Below are positions 22,089-34,219 of a stretch of 64,000 nt of DNA, piece after piece. Source of the stretch: Pempheris klunzingeri (Eukaryota > Chordata > Actinopteri > Acropomatiformes > Pempheridae). Location: the NCBI RefSeq assembly GCF_042242105.1, contig NC_092031.1, forward strand, positions 20,409,162-20,473,161. The letters are read 5' to 3'. Position 1 is the stretch's first letter. The number at the start of each line of letters is the position of its first letter. The notes under the pieces are model-generated. The model saw nothing but the letters and a program-made list of their open reading frames with translations. It made no database searches and was not told where the DNA came from. The position numbers were made by a program, and so were the translations under genes.

Positions 22089-22501
22089 CTCTGTTCACAG
22101 TTGCTGACGTTCGAGTTGTTGGTTTTCAGTGGTGTGGTGCTTCCATATGTACTCTTGCAATGTCAACTGGTAAATCCCACATTACCAGTAATAGGCTAAC
22201 CATTACCATCAGCGCCTTAAGTGGGCTTTTCTTCTGTGACGTTCATTTGCATTTACCATGAAAAATGCCTTGTGCGAGCATAAAACTCTGCTCCTGTCAC
22301 ATACAGGCACATTTTTGTTAGATATGATTAAGCCCAGGAGGATACAAAAACTTATCATGGAATTATAACCTTTGATTGACATTGGAACATCTCAGGAGAT
22401 TCAAGGTATCAAAAGTGCTGGGACACTTCAGAAGTTGTCGTTGCTTGTCCGTCGTCAATGTGAAATCAGACAGTGAGAAGTGCAAAGTTTGCCTCTTCTG
22501 T

Positions 22502-22574
22502 GCCGAAATAGCTCAGTTGGGAGAGCGTTAGACTGAAGATCTAAAGGTCCCTGGTTCGATCCCGGGTTTTGGCA
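22502..22574 (+). tRNA. tRNA-Phe-GAA: tRNA-Phe (GAA), unit 22, T69 variant
   Basis: C69 is T, changing acceptor pair G4-C69 to a G-T wobble. Fold kept. Confidence 0.9.
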
Positions 22575-23026
22575 GAAGCCGGTGTTCCTTCTTTGTGCAA
22601 TGTCAACATGTTCACTGTATTAGCCAAGGAATGCGTTCCTTCAGCGATAGGACGCTATGGCAACGGATTTAGTGCTGCTTCATCTCACGTCAAAGAGGAG
22701 TGTCCTGACGTGCACAGACTCCTCAAAACAGGCTGGTAATGGTTAAACGTGAAGTAATCAAGCTTTTCACCAACAGTTATTGATGATTGAACATTCCATT
22801 AGCTGTATTTTGCATTGCACTTCCCCTTAACAGTACCGATGTGTTTAAAACATCTTCAATAGGAAAGAGAAAAACCCAAAGTACTTGTCTTCAGAAACAC
22901 CTTGGGATCCTGGCCGTACTTTTCGCTGGTGTCATCCCAGTTTCGGCAAAGGCAGTGGCTACGGACATTGTTTGACCTTAGCAAAAGCTATTTCAAGGAA
23001 AAAACACCCAAAGGCTTTTTTTCAGG

Positions 23027-23099
23027 GCCTGGGTAGCTCAGACGGCAGAGCATCAGACTTTTAATCTGAGGGTCCAGGGTTCAAGTCCCTGTTCAGGCG
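23027..23099 (+). tRNA. tRNA-Lys-TTT: tRNA-Lys (TTT), unit 23
   Basis: Unit 23 (22792-23802). Consensus. Confidence 0.97.
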
Positions 23100-23512
23100 C
23101 TCTGTTCACAGTTGCTGACGTTCGAGTTGTTGGTTTTCAGTGGTGTGGTGCTTCCATATGTACTCTTGCAATGTCAACTGGTAAATCCCACATTACCAGT
23201 AATAGGCTAACCATTACCATCAGCGCCTTAAGTGGGCTTTTCTTCTGTGACGTTCATTTGCATTTACCATGAAAAATGCCTTGTGCGAGCATAAAACTCT
23301 GCTCCTGTCACATACAGGCACATTTTTGTTAGATATGATTAAGCCCAGGAGGATACAAAAACTTATCATGGAATTATAACCTTTGATTGACATTGGAACA
23401 TCTCAGGAGATTCAAGGTATCAAAAGTGCTGGGACACTTCAGAAGTTGTCGTTGCTTGTCCGTCGTCAATGTGAAATCAGACAGTGAGAAGTGCAAAGTT
23501 TGCCTCTTCTGT

Positions 23513-23585
23513 GCCGAAATAGCTCAGTTGGGAGAGCGTTAGACTGAAGATCTAAAGGTCCCTGGTTCGATCCTGGGTTTCGGCA
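23513..23585 (+). tRNA. tRNA-Phe-GAA: tRNA-Phe (GAA), unit 23, T62 variant
   Basis: The T arm reads GATCCTGGG, a C-to-T change at 62 next to the B box. The T stem now has two adjacent wobble pairs, so stability and Pol III activity may be lower. Confidence 0.87.
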
Positions 23586-24037
23586 GAAGCCGGTGTTCCT
23601 TCTTTGTGCAATGTCAACATGTTCACTGTATTAGCCAAGGAATGCGTTCCTTCAGCGATAGGACGCTATGGCAACGGATTTAGTGCTGCTTCATCTCACG
23701 TCAAAGAGGAGTATCCTGACGTGCACAGACTCCTCAAAACAGGCTGGTAATGGTTAAACGTGAAGTAATCAAGCTTTTCACCAACAGTTATTGATGATTG
23801 AACATTCCATTAGCTGTATTTTGCATTGCACTTCCCCTTAACAGTACCGATGTGTTTAAAACATCTTCAATAGGAAAGAGAAAAACCCAAAGTACTTGTC
23901 TTCAGAAACACCTTGGGATCCTGGCCGTACTTTTCGCTGGTGTCATCCCAGTTTCGGCAAAGGCAGTGGCTACGGACATTGTTTGACCTTAGCAAAAGCT
24001 ATTTCAAGGAAAAAACACCCAAAGGCTTTTTTTCAGG

Positions 24038-24110
24038 GCCTGGGTAGCTCAGACGGCAGAGCATCAGACTTTTAATCTGAGGGTCCAGGGTTCAAGTCCC
24101 TGTTCAGGCG
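24038..24110 (+). tRNA. tRNA-Lys-TTT: tRNA-Lys (TTT), unit 24
   Basis: Unit 24 (23803-24813). Consensus. Confidence 0.97.
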
Positions 24111-24523
24111 CTCTGTTCACAGTTGCTGACGTTCGAGTTGTTGGTTTTCAGTGGTGTGGTGCTTCCATATGTACTCTTGCAATGTCAACTGGTAAATCCC
24201 ACATTACCAGTAATAGGCTAACCATTACCATCAGCGCCTTAAGTGGGCTTTTCTTCTGTGACGTTCATTTGCATTTACCATGAAAAATGCCTTGTGCGAG
24301 CATAAAACTCTGCTCCTGTCACATACAGGCACATTTTTGTTAGATATGATTAAGCCCAGGAGGATACAAAAACTTATCATGGAATTATAACCTTTGATTG
24401 ACATTGGAACATCTCAGGAGATTCAAGGTATCAAAAGTGCTGGGACACTTCAGAAGTTGTCGTTGCTTGTCCGTCGTCAATGTGAAATCAGACAGTGAGA
24501 AGTGCAAAGTTTGCCTCTTCTGT

Positions 24524-24596
24524 GCCGAAATAGCTCAGTTGGGAGAGCGTTAGACTGAAGATCTAAAGGTCCCTGGTTCGATCCCGGGTTTCGGCA
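24524..24596 (+). tRNA. tRNA-Phe-GAA: tRNA-Phe (GAA), unit 24
   Basis: Consensus; this is the first unit whose distal TTTT is lost (CTTGTCACC in place of CTTTTCACC). Confidence 0.97.
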
Positions 24597-25048
24597 GAAG
24601 CCGGTGTTCCTTCTTTGTGCAATGTCAACATGTTCACTGTATTAGCCAAGGAATGCGTTCCTTCAGCGATAGGACGCTATGGCAACGGATTTAGTGCTGC
24701 TTCATCTCACGTCAAAGAGGAGTATCCTGACGTGCACAGACTCCTCAAAACAGGCTGGTAATGGTTAAACGTGAAGTAATCAAGCTTGTCACCAACAGTT
24801 ATTGATGACTGAACATTCCATTAGCTGTATTTTGCATTGCACTTCCCCTTAACAGTACCGATGTGTTTAAAACATCTTCAATAGGAAAGAGAAAAACCCA
24901 AAGTACTTGTCTTCAGAAACACCTTGGGATCCTGGCCGTACTTTTCGCTGGTGTCATCCCAGTTTCGGCAAAGGCAGTGGCTACGGACATTGTTTGACCT
25001 TAGCAAAAGCTATTTCAAGGAAAAAACACCCAATGGCTTTTTTTCAGG

Positions 25049-25121
25049 GCCTGGGTAGCTCAGACGGCAGAGCATCAGACTTTTAATCTCAGGGTCCAGG
25101 GTTCAAGTCCCTGTTCAGGCG
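25049..25121 (+). tRNA. tRNA-Lys-TTT: tRNA-Lys (TTT), unit 25, anticodon-stem mismatch
   Basis: Unit 25 (24814-25824). G42 is C, leaving C28 opposite C42 in the anticodon stem (TCAGA/TCTCA). Promoter boxes are intact, so it may be transcribed but fold poorly. Confidence 0.8.
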
Positions 25122-25534
25122 CTCTGTTCACAGTTGCTGACGTTCGAGTTGTTGGTTTTCAGTGGTGTGGTGCTTCCATATGTACTCTTGCAATGTCAAC
25201 TGGTAAATCCCACATTACCAGTAATAGGCTAACCATTACCATCAGCGCCTTAAGTGGGCTTTTCTTCTGTGACGTTCATTTGCATTTACCATGAAAAATG
25301 CCTTTTGCGAGCATAAAACTCTGCTCCTGTCACATACAGGCACATTTTTGTTAGATATGATTAAGCCCAGGAGGATACAAAAACTTATCATGGAATTATA
25401 ACCTTTGATTGACATTGGAACATCTCAGGAGATTCAAGGTATCAAAAGTGCTGGGACACTTCAGAAGTTGTCGTTGCTTGTCCGTCGTCAATGTGAAATC
25501 AGACAGTGAGAAGTGCAAAGTTTGCCTCTTCTGT

Positions 25535-25607
25535 GCCGAAATAGCTCAGTTGGGAGAGCGTTAGACTGAAGATCTAAAGGTCCCTGGTTCGATCCCGGGT
25601 TTCGGCA
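25535..25607 (+). tRNA. tRNA-Phe-GAA: tRNA-Phe (GAA), unit 25
   Basis: Consensus, although its partner tRNA-Lys is damaged. Confidence 0.97.
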
Positions 25608-26059
25608 GAAGCCGGTGTTCCTTCTTTGTGCAATGTCAACATGTTCACTGTATTAGCCAAGGAATGCGTTCCTTCAGCGATAGGACGCTATGGCAACGGA
25701 TTTAGTGCTGCTTCATCTCACGTCAAAGAGGAGTATCCTGACGTGCACAGACTCCTCAAAACAGGCTGGTAATGGTTAAACGTGAAGTAATCAAGCTTTT
25801 CACCAACAGTTATTGATGACTGAACATTCCATTAGCTGTATTTTGCATTGCACTTCCCCTTAACAGTACCGATGTGTTTAAAACATCTTCAATAGGAAAG
25901 AGAAAAACCCAAAGTACTTGTCTTCAGAAACACCTTGGGATCCTGGCCATACTTTTCGCTGGTGTCATCCCAGTTTCGGCAAAGGCAGTGGCTACGGACA
26001 TTGTTTGACCTTAGCAAAAGCTATTTCAAGGAAAAAACACCCAAAGGCTTTTTTTCAGG

Positions 26060-26132
26060 GCCTGGGTAGCTCAGACGGCAGAGCATCAGACTTTTAATCT
26101 GAGGGTCCAGGGTTCAAGTCCCTGTTCAGGCG
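26060..26132 (+). tRNA. tRNA-Lys-TTT: tRNA-Lys (TTT), unit 26
   Basis: Unit 26 (25825-26835). Consensus; GATGTTCGAG private change downstream. Confidence 0.97.
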
Positions 26133-26545
26133 CTCTGTTCACAGTTGCTGATGTTCGAGTTGTTGGTTTTCAGTGGTGTGGTGCTTCCATATGTACTCTT
26201 GCAATGTCAACTGGTAAATCCCACATTACCAGTAATAGGCTAACCATTACCATCAGCGCCTTAAGTGGGCTTTTCTTCTGTGACGTTCATTTGCATTTAC
26301 CATGAAAAATGCCTTGTGCAAGCATAAAACTCTGCTCCTGTCACATACAGGCACATTTTTGTTAGATATGATTAAGCCCAGGAGGATACAAAAACTTATC
26401 ATGGAATGATAACCTTTGATTGACATTGGAACATCTCAGGAGATTCAAGGTATCAAAAGTGCTGGGACACTTCAGAAGTTGTCGTTGCTTGTCCGTCGTC
26501 AATGTGAAATCAGAGAGTGAGAAGTGCAAAGTTTGCCTCTTCTGT

Positions 26546-26618
26546 GCCGAAATAGCTCAGTTGGGAGAGCGTTAGACTGAAGATCTAAAGGTCCCTGGTT
26601 CGATCCCGGGTTTCGGCA
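26546..26618 (+). tRNA. tRNA-Phe-GAA: tRNA-Phe (GAA), unit 26
   Basis: Consensus; first unit with GGAATGATAACC instead of GGAATTATAACC upstream. Confidence 0.97.
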
Positions 26619-27070
26619 GAAGCCGGTGTTCCTTCTTTGTGCAATGTCAACATGTTCACTGTATTAGCCAAGGAATGCGTTCCTTCAGCGATAGGACGCT
26701 ATGGCAACGGATTTAGTGCTGCTTCATCTCACGTCAAAGAGGAGTATCCTGACGTGCACAGACTCCTCAAAACAGGCTGGTAATGGTTAAACGTGAAGTA
26801 ATCAAGCTTTTCACCAACAGTTATTGATGACTGAACATTCCATTAGCTGTATTTTGCATTGCACTTCCCCTTAACAGTACTGATGTGTTTAAAACATCTT
26901 CAACAGGAAAGAGAAAAACCCAAAGTACTTGTCTTCAGAAACACCTTGGGATCCTGGCCGTACTTTTCGCTGGTGTCATCCCAGTTTCGGCAAAGGCAGT
27001 GGCTACGGACATTGTTTGACCTTAGCAAAAGCTATTTCAAGGAAAAAACACCCAAAGGCTTTTTTTCAGG

Positions 27071-27143
27071 GCCTGGGTAGCTCAGACGGCAGAGCATCAG
27101 ACTTTTAATCTGAGGGTCCAGGGTTCAAGTCCCTGTTCAGGCG
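27071..27143 (+). tRNA. tRNA-Lys-TTT: tRNA-Lys (TTT), unit 27
   Basis: Unit 27 (26836-27846). Consensus. Confidence 0.97.
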
Positions 27144-27556
27144 CTCTGTTCACAGTTGCTGACGTTCGAGTTGTTGGTTTTCAGTGGTGTGGTGCTTCCA
27201 TATGTACTCTTGCAATGTCAACTGGTAAATCCCACATTACCAGTAATAGGCTAACCATTACCATCAGCGCCTTAAGTGGGCTTTTCTTCTGTGACGTTCA
27301 TTTGCATTTACCATGAAAAAGGCCTTGTGCAAGCATAAAACTCTGCTCCTGTCACATACAGGCACATTTTTGTTAGATATGATTAAGCCCAGGAGGATAC
27401 AAAAACTTATCATGGAATGATAACCTTTGATTGACATTGGAACATCTCAGGAGATTCAAGGTATCAAAAGTGCTGGGACACTTCAGAAGTTGTCGTTGCT
27501 TGTCCGTCGTCAATGTGAAATCAGACAGTGAGAAGTGCAAAGTTTGCCTCTTCTGT

Positions 27557-27629
27557 GCCGAAATAGCTCAGTTGGGAGAGCGTTAGACTGAAGATCTAAA
27601 GGTCCCTGGTTCGATCCCGGGTTTCGGCA
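27557..27629 (+). tRNA. tRNA-Phe-GAA: tRNA-Phe (GAA), unit 27
   Basis: Consensus; first unit ending with the AACGAGAAG variant. Confidence 0.97.
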
Positions 27630-28080
27630 GAAGCCGGTGTTCCTTCTTTGTGCAATGTCAACATGTTCACTGTATTAGCCAAGGAATGCGTTCCTTCAGC
27701 GATAGGACGCTATGGCAACGGATTTAGTGCTGCTTCATCTCACGTCAAAGAGGAGTATCCTGACGTGCACAGACTCCTCAAAACAGGCTGGTAATGGTTA
27801 AACGAGAAGTAATCAAGCTTTTCACCAACAGTTATTGATGACTGAACATTCCATTAGCTGTATTTTGCATTGCACTTCCCCTTAACAGTACCGATGTGTT
27901 TAAAACATCTTCAATAGGAAAGAGAAAAACCCAAAGTACTTGTCTTCAGAAACACCTTGGGATCCTGGCCGTACTTTTCGCTGGTGTCATCCCAGTTTCG
28001 GCAAAGGCAGTGGCTACGGACATTGTTTGACCTTAGCAAAAGCTATTTCAAGGAAAAACACCCAAAGGCTTTTTTTCAGG

Positions 28081-28153
28081 GCCTGGGTAGCTCAGACGGC
28101 AGAGCATCAGACTTTTAATCTGAGGGTCCAGGGTTCAAGTCCCTGTTCAGGCG
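28081..28153 (+). tRNA. tRNA-Lys-TTT: tRNA-Lys (TTT), unit 28
   Basis: Unit 28 (27847-28856), 1010 bp because one A of the upstream A run is missing. Consensus tRNA. Confidence 0.97.
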
Positions 28154-28566
28154 CTCTGTTCACAGTTGCTGACGTTCGAGTTGTTGGTTTTCAGTGGTGT
28201 GGTGCTTCCATATGTACTCTTGCAATGTCAACTGGTAAATCCCACATTACCAGTAATAGGCTAACCATTACCATCAGCGCCTTAAGTGGGCTTTTCTTCT
28301 GTGACGTTCATTTGCATTTACCATGAAAAATGCCTTGTGCAAGCATAAAACTCTGCTCCTGTCACATACAGGCACATTTTTGTTAGATATGATTAAGCCC
28401 AGGAGGATACAAAAACTTATCATGGAATGATAACCTTTGATTGACATTGGAACATCTCAGGAGATTCAAGGTATCAAAAGTGCTGGGACACTTCAGAAGT
28501 TGTCGTTGCTTGTCCGTCGTCAATGTGAAATCAGACAGTGAGAAGTGCAAAGTTTGCCTCTTCTGT

Positions 28567-28639
28567 GCCGAAATAGCTCAGTTGGGAGAGCGTTAGACTG
28601 AAGATCTAAAGGTCCCTGGTTCGATCCCGGGTTTCGGCA
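28567..28639 (+). tRNA. tRNA-Phe-GAA: tRNA-Phe (GAA), unit 28
   Basis: Consensus; downstream spacer has GCGTTGCTTCAG and CTTGTCACC, a pair also found in units 30 and 33. Confidence 0.97.
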
Positions 28640-29091
28640 GAAGCCGGTGTTCCTTCTTTGTGCAATGTCAACATGTTCACTGTATTAGCCAAGGAATGCG
28701 TTGCTTCAGCGATAGGACGCTATGGCAACGGATTTAGTGCTGCTTCATCTCACGTCAAAGAGGAGTATCCTGACGTGCACAGACTCCTCAAAACAGGCTG
28801 GTAATGGTTAAACGTGAAGTAATCAAGCTTGTCACCAACAGTTATTGATGACTGAACATTCCATTAGCTGTATTTTGCATTGCACTTCCCCTTAACAGTA
28901 CCGATGTGTTTAAAACATCTTCAATAGGAAAGAGAAAAACCCAAAGTACTTGTCTTCAGAAACACCTTGGGATCCTGGCCGTACTTTTCGCTGGTGTCAT
29001 CCCAGTTTCGGCAAAGGCAGTGGCTACGGACATTGTTTGACCTTAGCAAAAGCTATTTCAAGGAAAAAACACCCAAAGGCTTTTTTTCAGG

Positions 29092-29164
29092 GCCTGGGTA
29101 GCTCAGACGGCAGAGCATCAGACTTTTAATCTGAGGGTCCAGGGTTCAAGTCCCTGTTCAGGTG
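29092..29164 (+). tRNA. tRNA-Lys-TTT: tRNA-Lys (TTT), unit 29, T72 variant
   Basis: Unit 29 (28857-29867). C72 is T, so the terminal acceptor pair is G1-T72. This may weaken 5' or 3' end processing. Confidence 0.87.
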
Positions 29165-29577
29165 CTCTGTTCACAGTTGCTGACGTTCGAGTTGTTGGTT
29201 TTCAGTGGTGTGGTGCTTCCATATGTACTCTTGCAATGTCAACTGGTAAATCCCACATTACCAGTAATAGGCTAACCATTACCATCAGCGCCTTAAGTGG
29301 GCTTTTCTTCTGTGACGTTCATTTGCATTTACCATGAAAAAGGCCTTGTGCAAGCATAAAACTCTGCTCCTGTCACATACAGGCACATTTTTGTTAGATA
29401 TGATTAAGCCCAGGAGGATACAAAAACTTATCATGGAATTATAACCTTTGATTGACATTGGAACATCTCAGGAGATTCAAGGTATCAAAAGTGCTGGGAC
29501 ACTTCAGAAGTTGTCGTTGCTTGTCCGTCGTCAATGTGAAATCAGAGAGTGAGAAGTGCAAAGTTTGCCTCTTCTGT

Positions 29578-29650
29578 GCCGAAATAGCTCAGTTGGGAGA
29601 GCGTTAGACTGAAGATCTAAAGGTCCCTGGTTCGATCCCGGGTTTCGGCA
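29578..29650 (+). tRNA. tRNA-Phe-GAA: tRNA-Phe (GAA), unit 29
   Basis: Consensus; AACGAGAAG downstream. Confidence 0.97.
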
Positions 29651-30102
29651 GAAGCCGGTGTTCCTTCTTTGTGCAATGTCAACATGTTCACTGTATTAGC
29701 CAAGGAATGCGTTCCTTCAGTGATAGGACGCTATGGCAACGGATTTAGTGCTGCTTCATCTCACGTCAAAGAGGAGTATCCTGACGTGCACAGACTCCTC
29801 AAAACAGGCTGGTAATGGTTAAACGAGAAGTAATCAAGCTTTTCACCAACAGTTATTGATGACTGAACATTCCATTAGCTGTATTTTGCATTGCACTTCC
29901 CCTTAACAGTACCGATGTGTTTAAAACATCTTCAATAGGAAAGAGAAAAACCCAAAGTACTTGTCTTCAGAAACACCTTGGGATCCTGGCCGTACTTTTC
30001 GCTGGTGTCATCCCAGTTTCGGCAAAGGCAGTGGCTACGGACATTGTTTGACCTTAGCAAAAGCTATTTCAAGGAAAAAACACCCAAAGGCTTTTTTTCA
30101 GG

Positions 30103-30175
30103 GCCTGGGTAGCTCAGACGGCAGAGCATCAGACTTTTAATCTGAGGGTCCAGGGTTCAAGTCCCTGTTCAGGCG
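30103..30175 (+). tRNA. tRNA-Lys-TTT: tRNA-Lys (TTT), unit 30
   Basis: Unit 30 (29868-30878). Consensus. Confidence 0.97.
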
Positions 30176-30588
30176 CTCTGTTCACAGTTGCTGACGTTCG
30201 AGTTGTTGGTTTTCAGTGGTGTGGTGCTTCCATATGTACTCTTGCAATGTCAACTGGTAAATCCCACATTACCAGTAATAGGCTAACCATTACCATCAGC
30301 GCCTTAAGTGGGCTTTTCTTCTGTGACGTTCATTTGCATTTACCATGAAAAAGGCCTTGTGCAAGCATAAAACTCTGCTCCTGTCACATACAGGCACATT
30401 TTTGTTAGATATGATTAAGCCCAGGAGGATACAAAAACTTATCATGGAATTATAACCTTTGATTGACATTGGAACATCTCAGGAGATTCAAGGTATCAAA
30501 AGTGCTGGGACACTTCAGAAGTTGTCGTTGCTTGTCCGTCGTCAATGTGAAATCAGAGAGTGAGAAGTGCAAAGTTTGCCTCTTCTGT

Positions 30589-30661
30589 GCCGAAATAGCT
30601 CAGTTGGGAGAGCGTTAGACTGAAGATCTAAAGGTCCCTGGTTCGATCCCGGGTTTCGGCA
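30589..30661 (+). tRNA. tRNA-Phe-GAA: tRNA-Phe (GAA), unit 30
   Basis: Consensus; spacer pair GCGTTGCTTCAG plus CTTGTCACC downstream. Confidence 0.97.
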
Positions 30662-31113
30662 GAAGCCGGTGTTCCTTCTTTGTGCAATGTCAACATGTTC
30701 ACTGTATTAGCCAAGGAATGCGTTGCTTCAGCGATAGGACGCTATGGCAACGGATTTAGTGCTGCTTCATCTCACGTCAAAGAGGAGTATCCTGACGTGC
30801 ACAGACTCCTCAAAACAGGCTGGTAATGGTTAAACGTGAAGTAATCAAGCTTGTCACCAACAGTTATTGATGACTGAACATTCCATTAGCTGTATTTTGC
30901 ATTGCACTTCCCCTTAACAGTACCGATGTGTTTAAAACATCTTCAATAGGAAAGAGAAAAACCCAAAGTACTTGTCTTCAGAAACACCTTGGGATCCTGG
31001 CCGTACTTTTCGCTGGTGTCATCCCAGTTTCGGCAAAGGCAGTGGCTACGGACATTGTTTGACCTTAGCAAAAGCTATTTCAAGGAAAAAACACCCAAAG
31101 GCTTTTTTTCAGG

Positions 31114-31186
31114 GCCTGGGTAGCTCAGATGGCAGAGCATCAGACTTTTAATCTGAGGGTCCAGGGTTCAAGTCCCTGTTCAGGCG
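31114..31186 (+). tRNA. tRNA-Lys-TTT: tRNA-Lys (TTT), unit 31, D-loop T variant
   Basis: Unit 31 (30879-31889). D loop reads AGATGGCA (C17 to T), tolerated. It recurs in units 37 and 39. Confidence 0.95.
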
Positions 31187-31599
31187 CTCTGTTCACAGTT
31201 GCTGACGTTCGAGTTGTTGGTTTTCAGTGGTGTGGTGCTTCCATATGTACTCTTGCAATGTCAACTGGTAAATCCCACATTACCAGTAATAGGCTAACCA
31301 TTACCATCAGCGCCTTAAGTGGGCTTTTCTTCTGTGACGTTCATTTGCATTTACCATGAAAAAGGCCTTGTGCAAGCATAAAACTCTGCTCCTGTCACAT
31401 ACAGGCACATTTTTGTTAGATATGATTAAGCCCAGGAGGATACAAAAACTTATCATGGAATTATAACCTTTGATTGACATTGGAACATCTCAGGAGATTC
31501 AAGGTATCAAAAGTGCTGGGACACTTCAGAAGTTGTCGTTGCTTGTCCGTCGTCAATGTGAAATCAGAGAGTGAGAAGTGCAAAGTTTGCCTCTTCTGT

Positions 31600-31672
31600 G
31601 CCGAAATAGCTCAGTTGGGAGAGCGTTAGACTGAAGATCTAAAGGTCCCTGGTTCGATCCCGGGTTTCGGCA
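31600..31672 (+). tRNA. tRNA-Phe-GAA: tRNA-Phe (GAA), unit 31
   Basis: Consensus; AACGAGAAG downstream. Confidence 0.97.
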
Positions 31673-32124
31673 GAAGCCGGTGTTCCTTCTTTGTGCAATG
31701 TCAACATGTTCACTGTATTAGCCAAGGAATGCGTTCCTTCAGCGATAGGACGCTATGGCAACGGATTTAGTGCTGCTTCATCTCACGTCAAAGAGGAGTA
31801 TCCTGACGTGCACAGACTCCTCAAAACAGGCTGGTAATGGTTAAACGAGAAGTAATCAAGCTTTTCACCAACAGTTATTGATGACTGAACATTCCATTAG
31901 CTGTATTTTGCATTGCACTTCCCCTTAACAGTACCGATGTGTTTAAAACATCTTCAATAGGAAAGAGAAAAACCCAAAGTACTTGTCTTCAGAAACACCT
32001 TGGGATCCTGGCCGTACTTTTCGCTGGTGTCATCCCAGTTTCGGCAAAGGCAGTGGCTACGGACATTGTTTGACCTTAGCAAAAGCTATTTCAAGGAAAA
32101 AACACCCAAAGGCTTTTTTTCAGG

Positions 32125-32197
32125 GCCTGGGTAGCTCAGACGGCAGAGCATCAGACTTTTAATCTGAGGGTCCAGGGTTCAAGTCCCTGTTCAGGCG
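32125..32197 (+). tRNA. tRNA-Lys-TTT: tRNA-Lys (TTT), unit 32
   Basis: Unit 32 (31890-32900). Consensus. Confidence 0.97.
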
Positions 32198-32610
32198 CTC
32201 TGTTCACAGTTGCTGACGTTCGAGTTGTTGGTTTTCAGTGGTGTGGTGCTTCCATATGTACTCTTGCAATGTCAACTGGTAAATCCCACATTACCAGTAA
32301 TAGGCTAACCATTACCATCAGCGCCTTAAGTGGGCTTTTCTTCTGTGACGTTCATTTGCATTTACCATGAAAAAGGCCTTGTGCAAGCATAAAACTCTGC
32401 TCCTGTCACATACAGGCACATTTTTGTTAGATATGATTAAGCCCAGGAGGATACAAAAACTTATCATGGAATTATAACCTTTGATTGACATTGGAACATC
32501 TCAGGAGATTCAAGGTATCAAAAGTGCTGGGACACTTCAGAAGTTGTCGTTGCTTGTCCGTCGTCAATGTGAAATCAGAGAGTGAGAAGTGCAAAGTTTG
32601 CCTCTTCTGT

Positions 32611-32683
32611 GCCGAAATAGCTCAGTTGGGAGAGCGTTAGACTGAAGATCTAAAGGTCCCTGGTTCGATCCCAGGTTTCGGCA
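32611..32683 (+). tRNA. tRNA-Phe-GAA: tRNA-Phe (GAA), unit 32, A63 variant
   Basis: G63 is A (CCCAGG), which converts the usual T51-G63 wobble of the T stem into a T-A pair; a stabilising change. Confidence 0.93.
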
Positions 32684-33135
32684 GAAGCCGGTGTTCCTTC
32701 TTTGTGCAATGTCAACATGTTCACTGTATTAGCCAAGGAATGCGTTCCTTCAGCGATAGGACGCTATGGCAACGGATTTAGTGCTGCTTCATCTCACGTC
32801 AAAGAGGAGTATCCTGACGTGCACAGACTCCTCAAAACAGGCTGGTAATGGTTAAACGAGAAGTAATCAAGCTTTTCACCAACAGTTATTGATGACTGAA
32901 CATTCCATTAGCTGTATTTTGCATTGCACTTCCCCTTAACAGTACCGATGTGTTTAAAACATCTTCAATAGGAAAGAGAAAAACCCAAAGTACTTGTCTT
33001 CAGAAACACCTTGGGATCCTGGCCGTACTTTTCGCTGGTGTCATCCCAGTTTCGGCAAAGGCAGTGGCTACGGACATTGTTTGACCTTAGCAAAAGCTAT
33101 TTCAAGGAAAAAACACCCAAAGGCTTTTTTTCAGG

Positions 33136-33208
33136 GCCTGGGTAGCTCAGACGGCAGAGCATCAGACTTTTAATCTGAGGGTCCAGGGTTCAAGTCCCTG
33201 TTCAGGCG
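33136..33208 (+). tRNA. tRNA-Lys-TTT: tRNA-Lys (TTT), unit 33
   Basis: Unit 33 (32901-33911). Consensus; spacer has the left-half GCGAGCAT variant. Confidence 0.97.
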
Positions 33209-33621
33209 CTCTGTTCACAGTTGCTGACGTTCGAGTTGTTGGTTTTCAGTGGTGTGGTGCTTCCATATGTACTCTTGCAATGTCAACTGGTAAATCCCAC
33301 ATTACCAGTAATAGGCTAACCATTACCATCAGCGCCTTAAGTGGGCTTTTCTTCTGTGACGTTCATTTGCATTTACCATGAAAAATGCCTTGTGCGAGCA
33401 TAAAACTCTGCTCCTGTCACATACAGGCACATTTTTGTTAGATATGATTAAGCCCAGGAGGATACAAAAACTTATCATGGAATTATAACCTTTGATTGAC
33501 ATTGGAACATCTCAGGAGATTCAAGGTATCAAAAGTGCTGGGACACTTCAGAAGTTGTCGTTGCTTGTCCGTCGTCAATGTGAAATCAGAGAGTGAGAAG
33601 TGCAAAGTTTGCCTCTTCTGT

Positions 33622-33694
33622 GCCGAAATAGCTCAGTTGGGAGAGCGTTAGACTGAAGATCTAAAGGTCCCTGGTTCGATCCCGGGTTTCGGCA
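33622..33694 (+). tRNA. tRNA-Phe-GAA: tRNA-Phe (GAA), unit 33
   Basis: Consensus; third carrier of GCGTTGCTTCAG plus CTTGTCACC. Confidence 0.97.
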
Positions 33695-34146
33695 GAAGCC
33701 GGTGTTCCTTCTTTGTGCAATGTCAACATGTTCACTGTATTAGCCAAGGAATGCGTTGCTTCAGCGATAGGACGCTATGGCAACGGATTTAGTGCTGCTT
33801 CATCTCACGTCAAAGAGGAGTATCCTGACGTGCACAGACTCCTCAAAACAGGCTGGTAATGGTTAAACGTGAAGTAATCAAGCTTGTCACCAACAGTTAT
33901 TGATGACTGAACATTCCATTAGCTGTATTTTGCATTGCACTTCCCCTTAACAGTACCGATGTGTTTAAAACATCTTCAATAGGAAAGAGAAAAACCCAAA
34001 GTACTTGTCTTCAGAAACACCTTGGGATCCTGGCCGTACTTTTCGCTGGTGTCATCCCAGTTTCGGCAAAGGCAGTGGCTACGGACATTGTTTGACCTTA
34101 GCAAAAGCTATTTCAAGGAAAAAACACCCAAAGGCTTTTTTTCAGG

Positions 34147-34219
34147 GCCTGGGTAGCTCAGACGGCAGAGCATCAGACTTTTAATCTGAGGGTCCAGGGT
34201 TCAAGTCCCTGTTCAGGCG
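34147..34219 (+). tRNA. tRNA-Lys-TTT: tRNA-Lys (TTT), unit 34
   Basis: Unit 34 (33912-34922). Consensus; private AATGTGAACTGG change downstream. Confidence 0.97.

Larger units (their letters stand above)
18748..22791 (+). repeat. Two-unit repeat, units 19-20 and 21-22
   Basis: Units 19 and 21 share three variants (GACGTTTGAG, GAGAGTGAG, GGACACTATGG) that the units between and after them lack. This points to duplication of a 2022-bp pair by unequal exchange. Confidence 0.75.
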
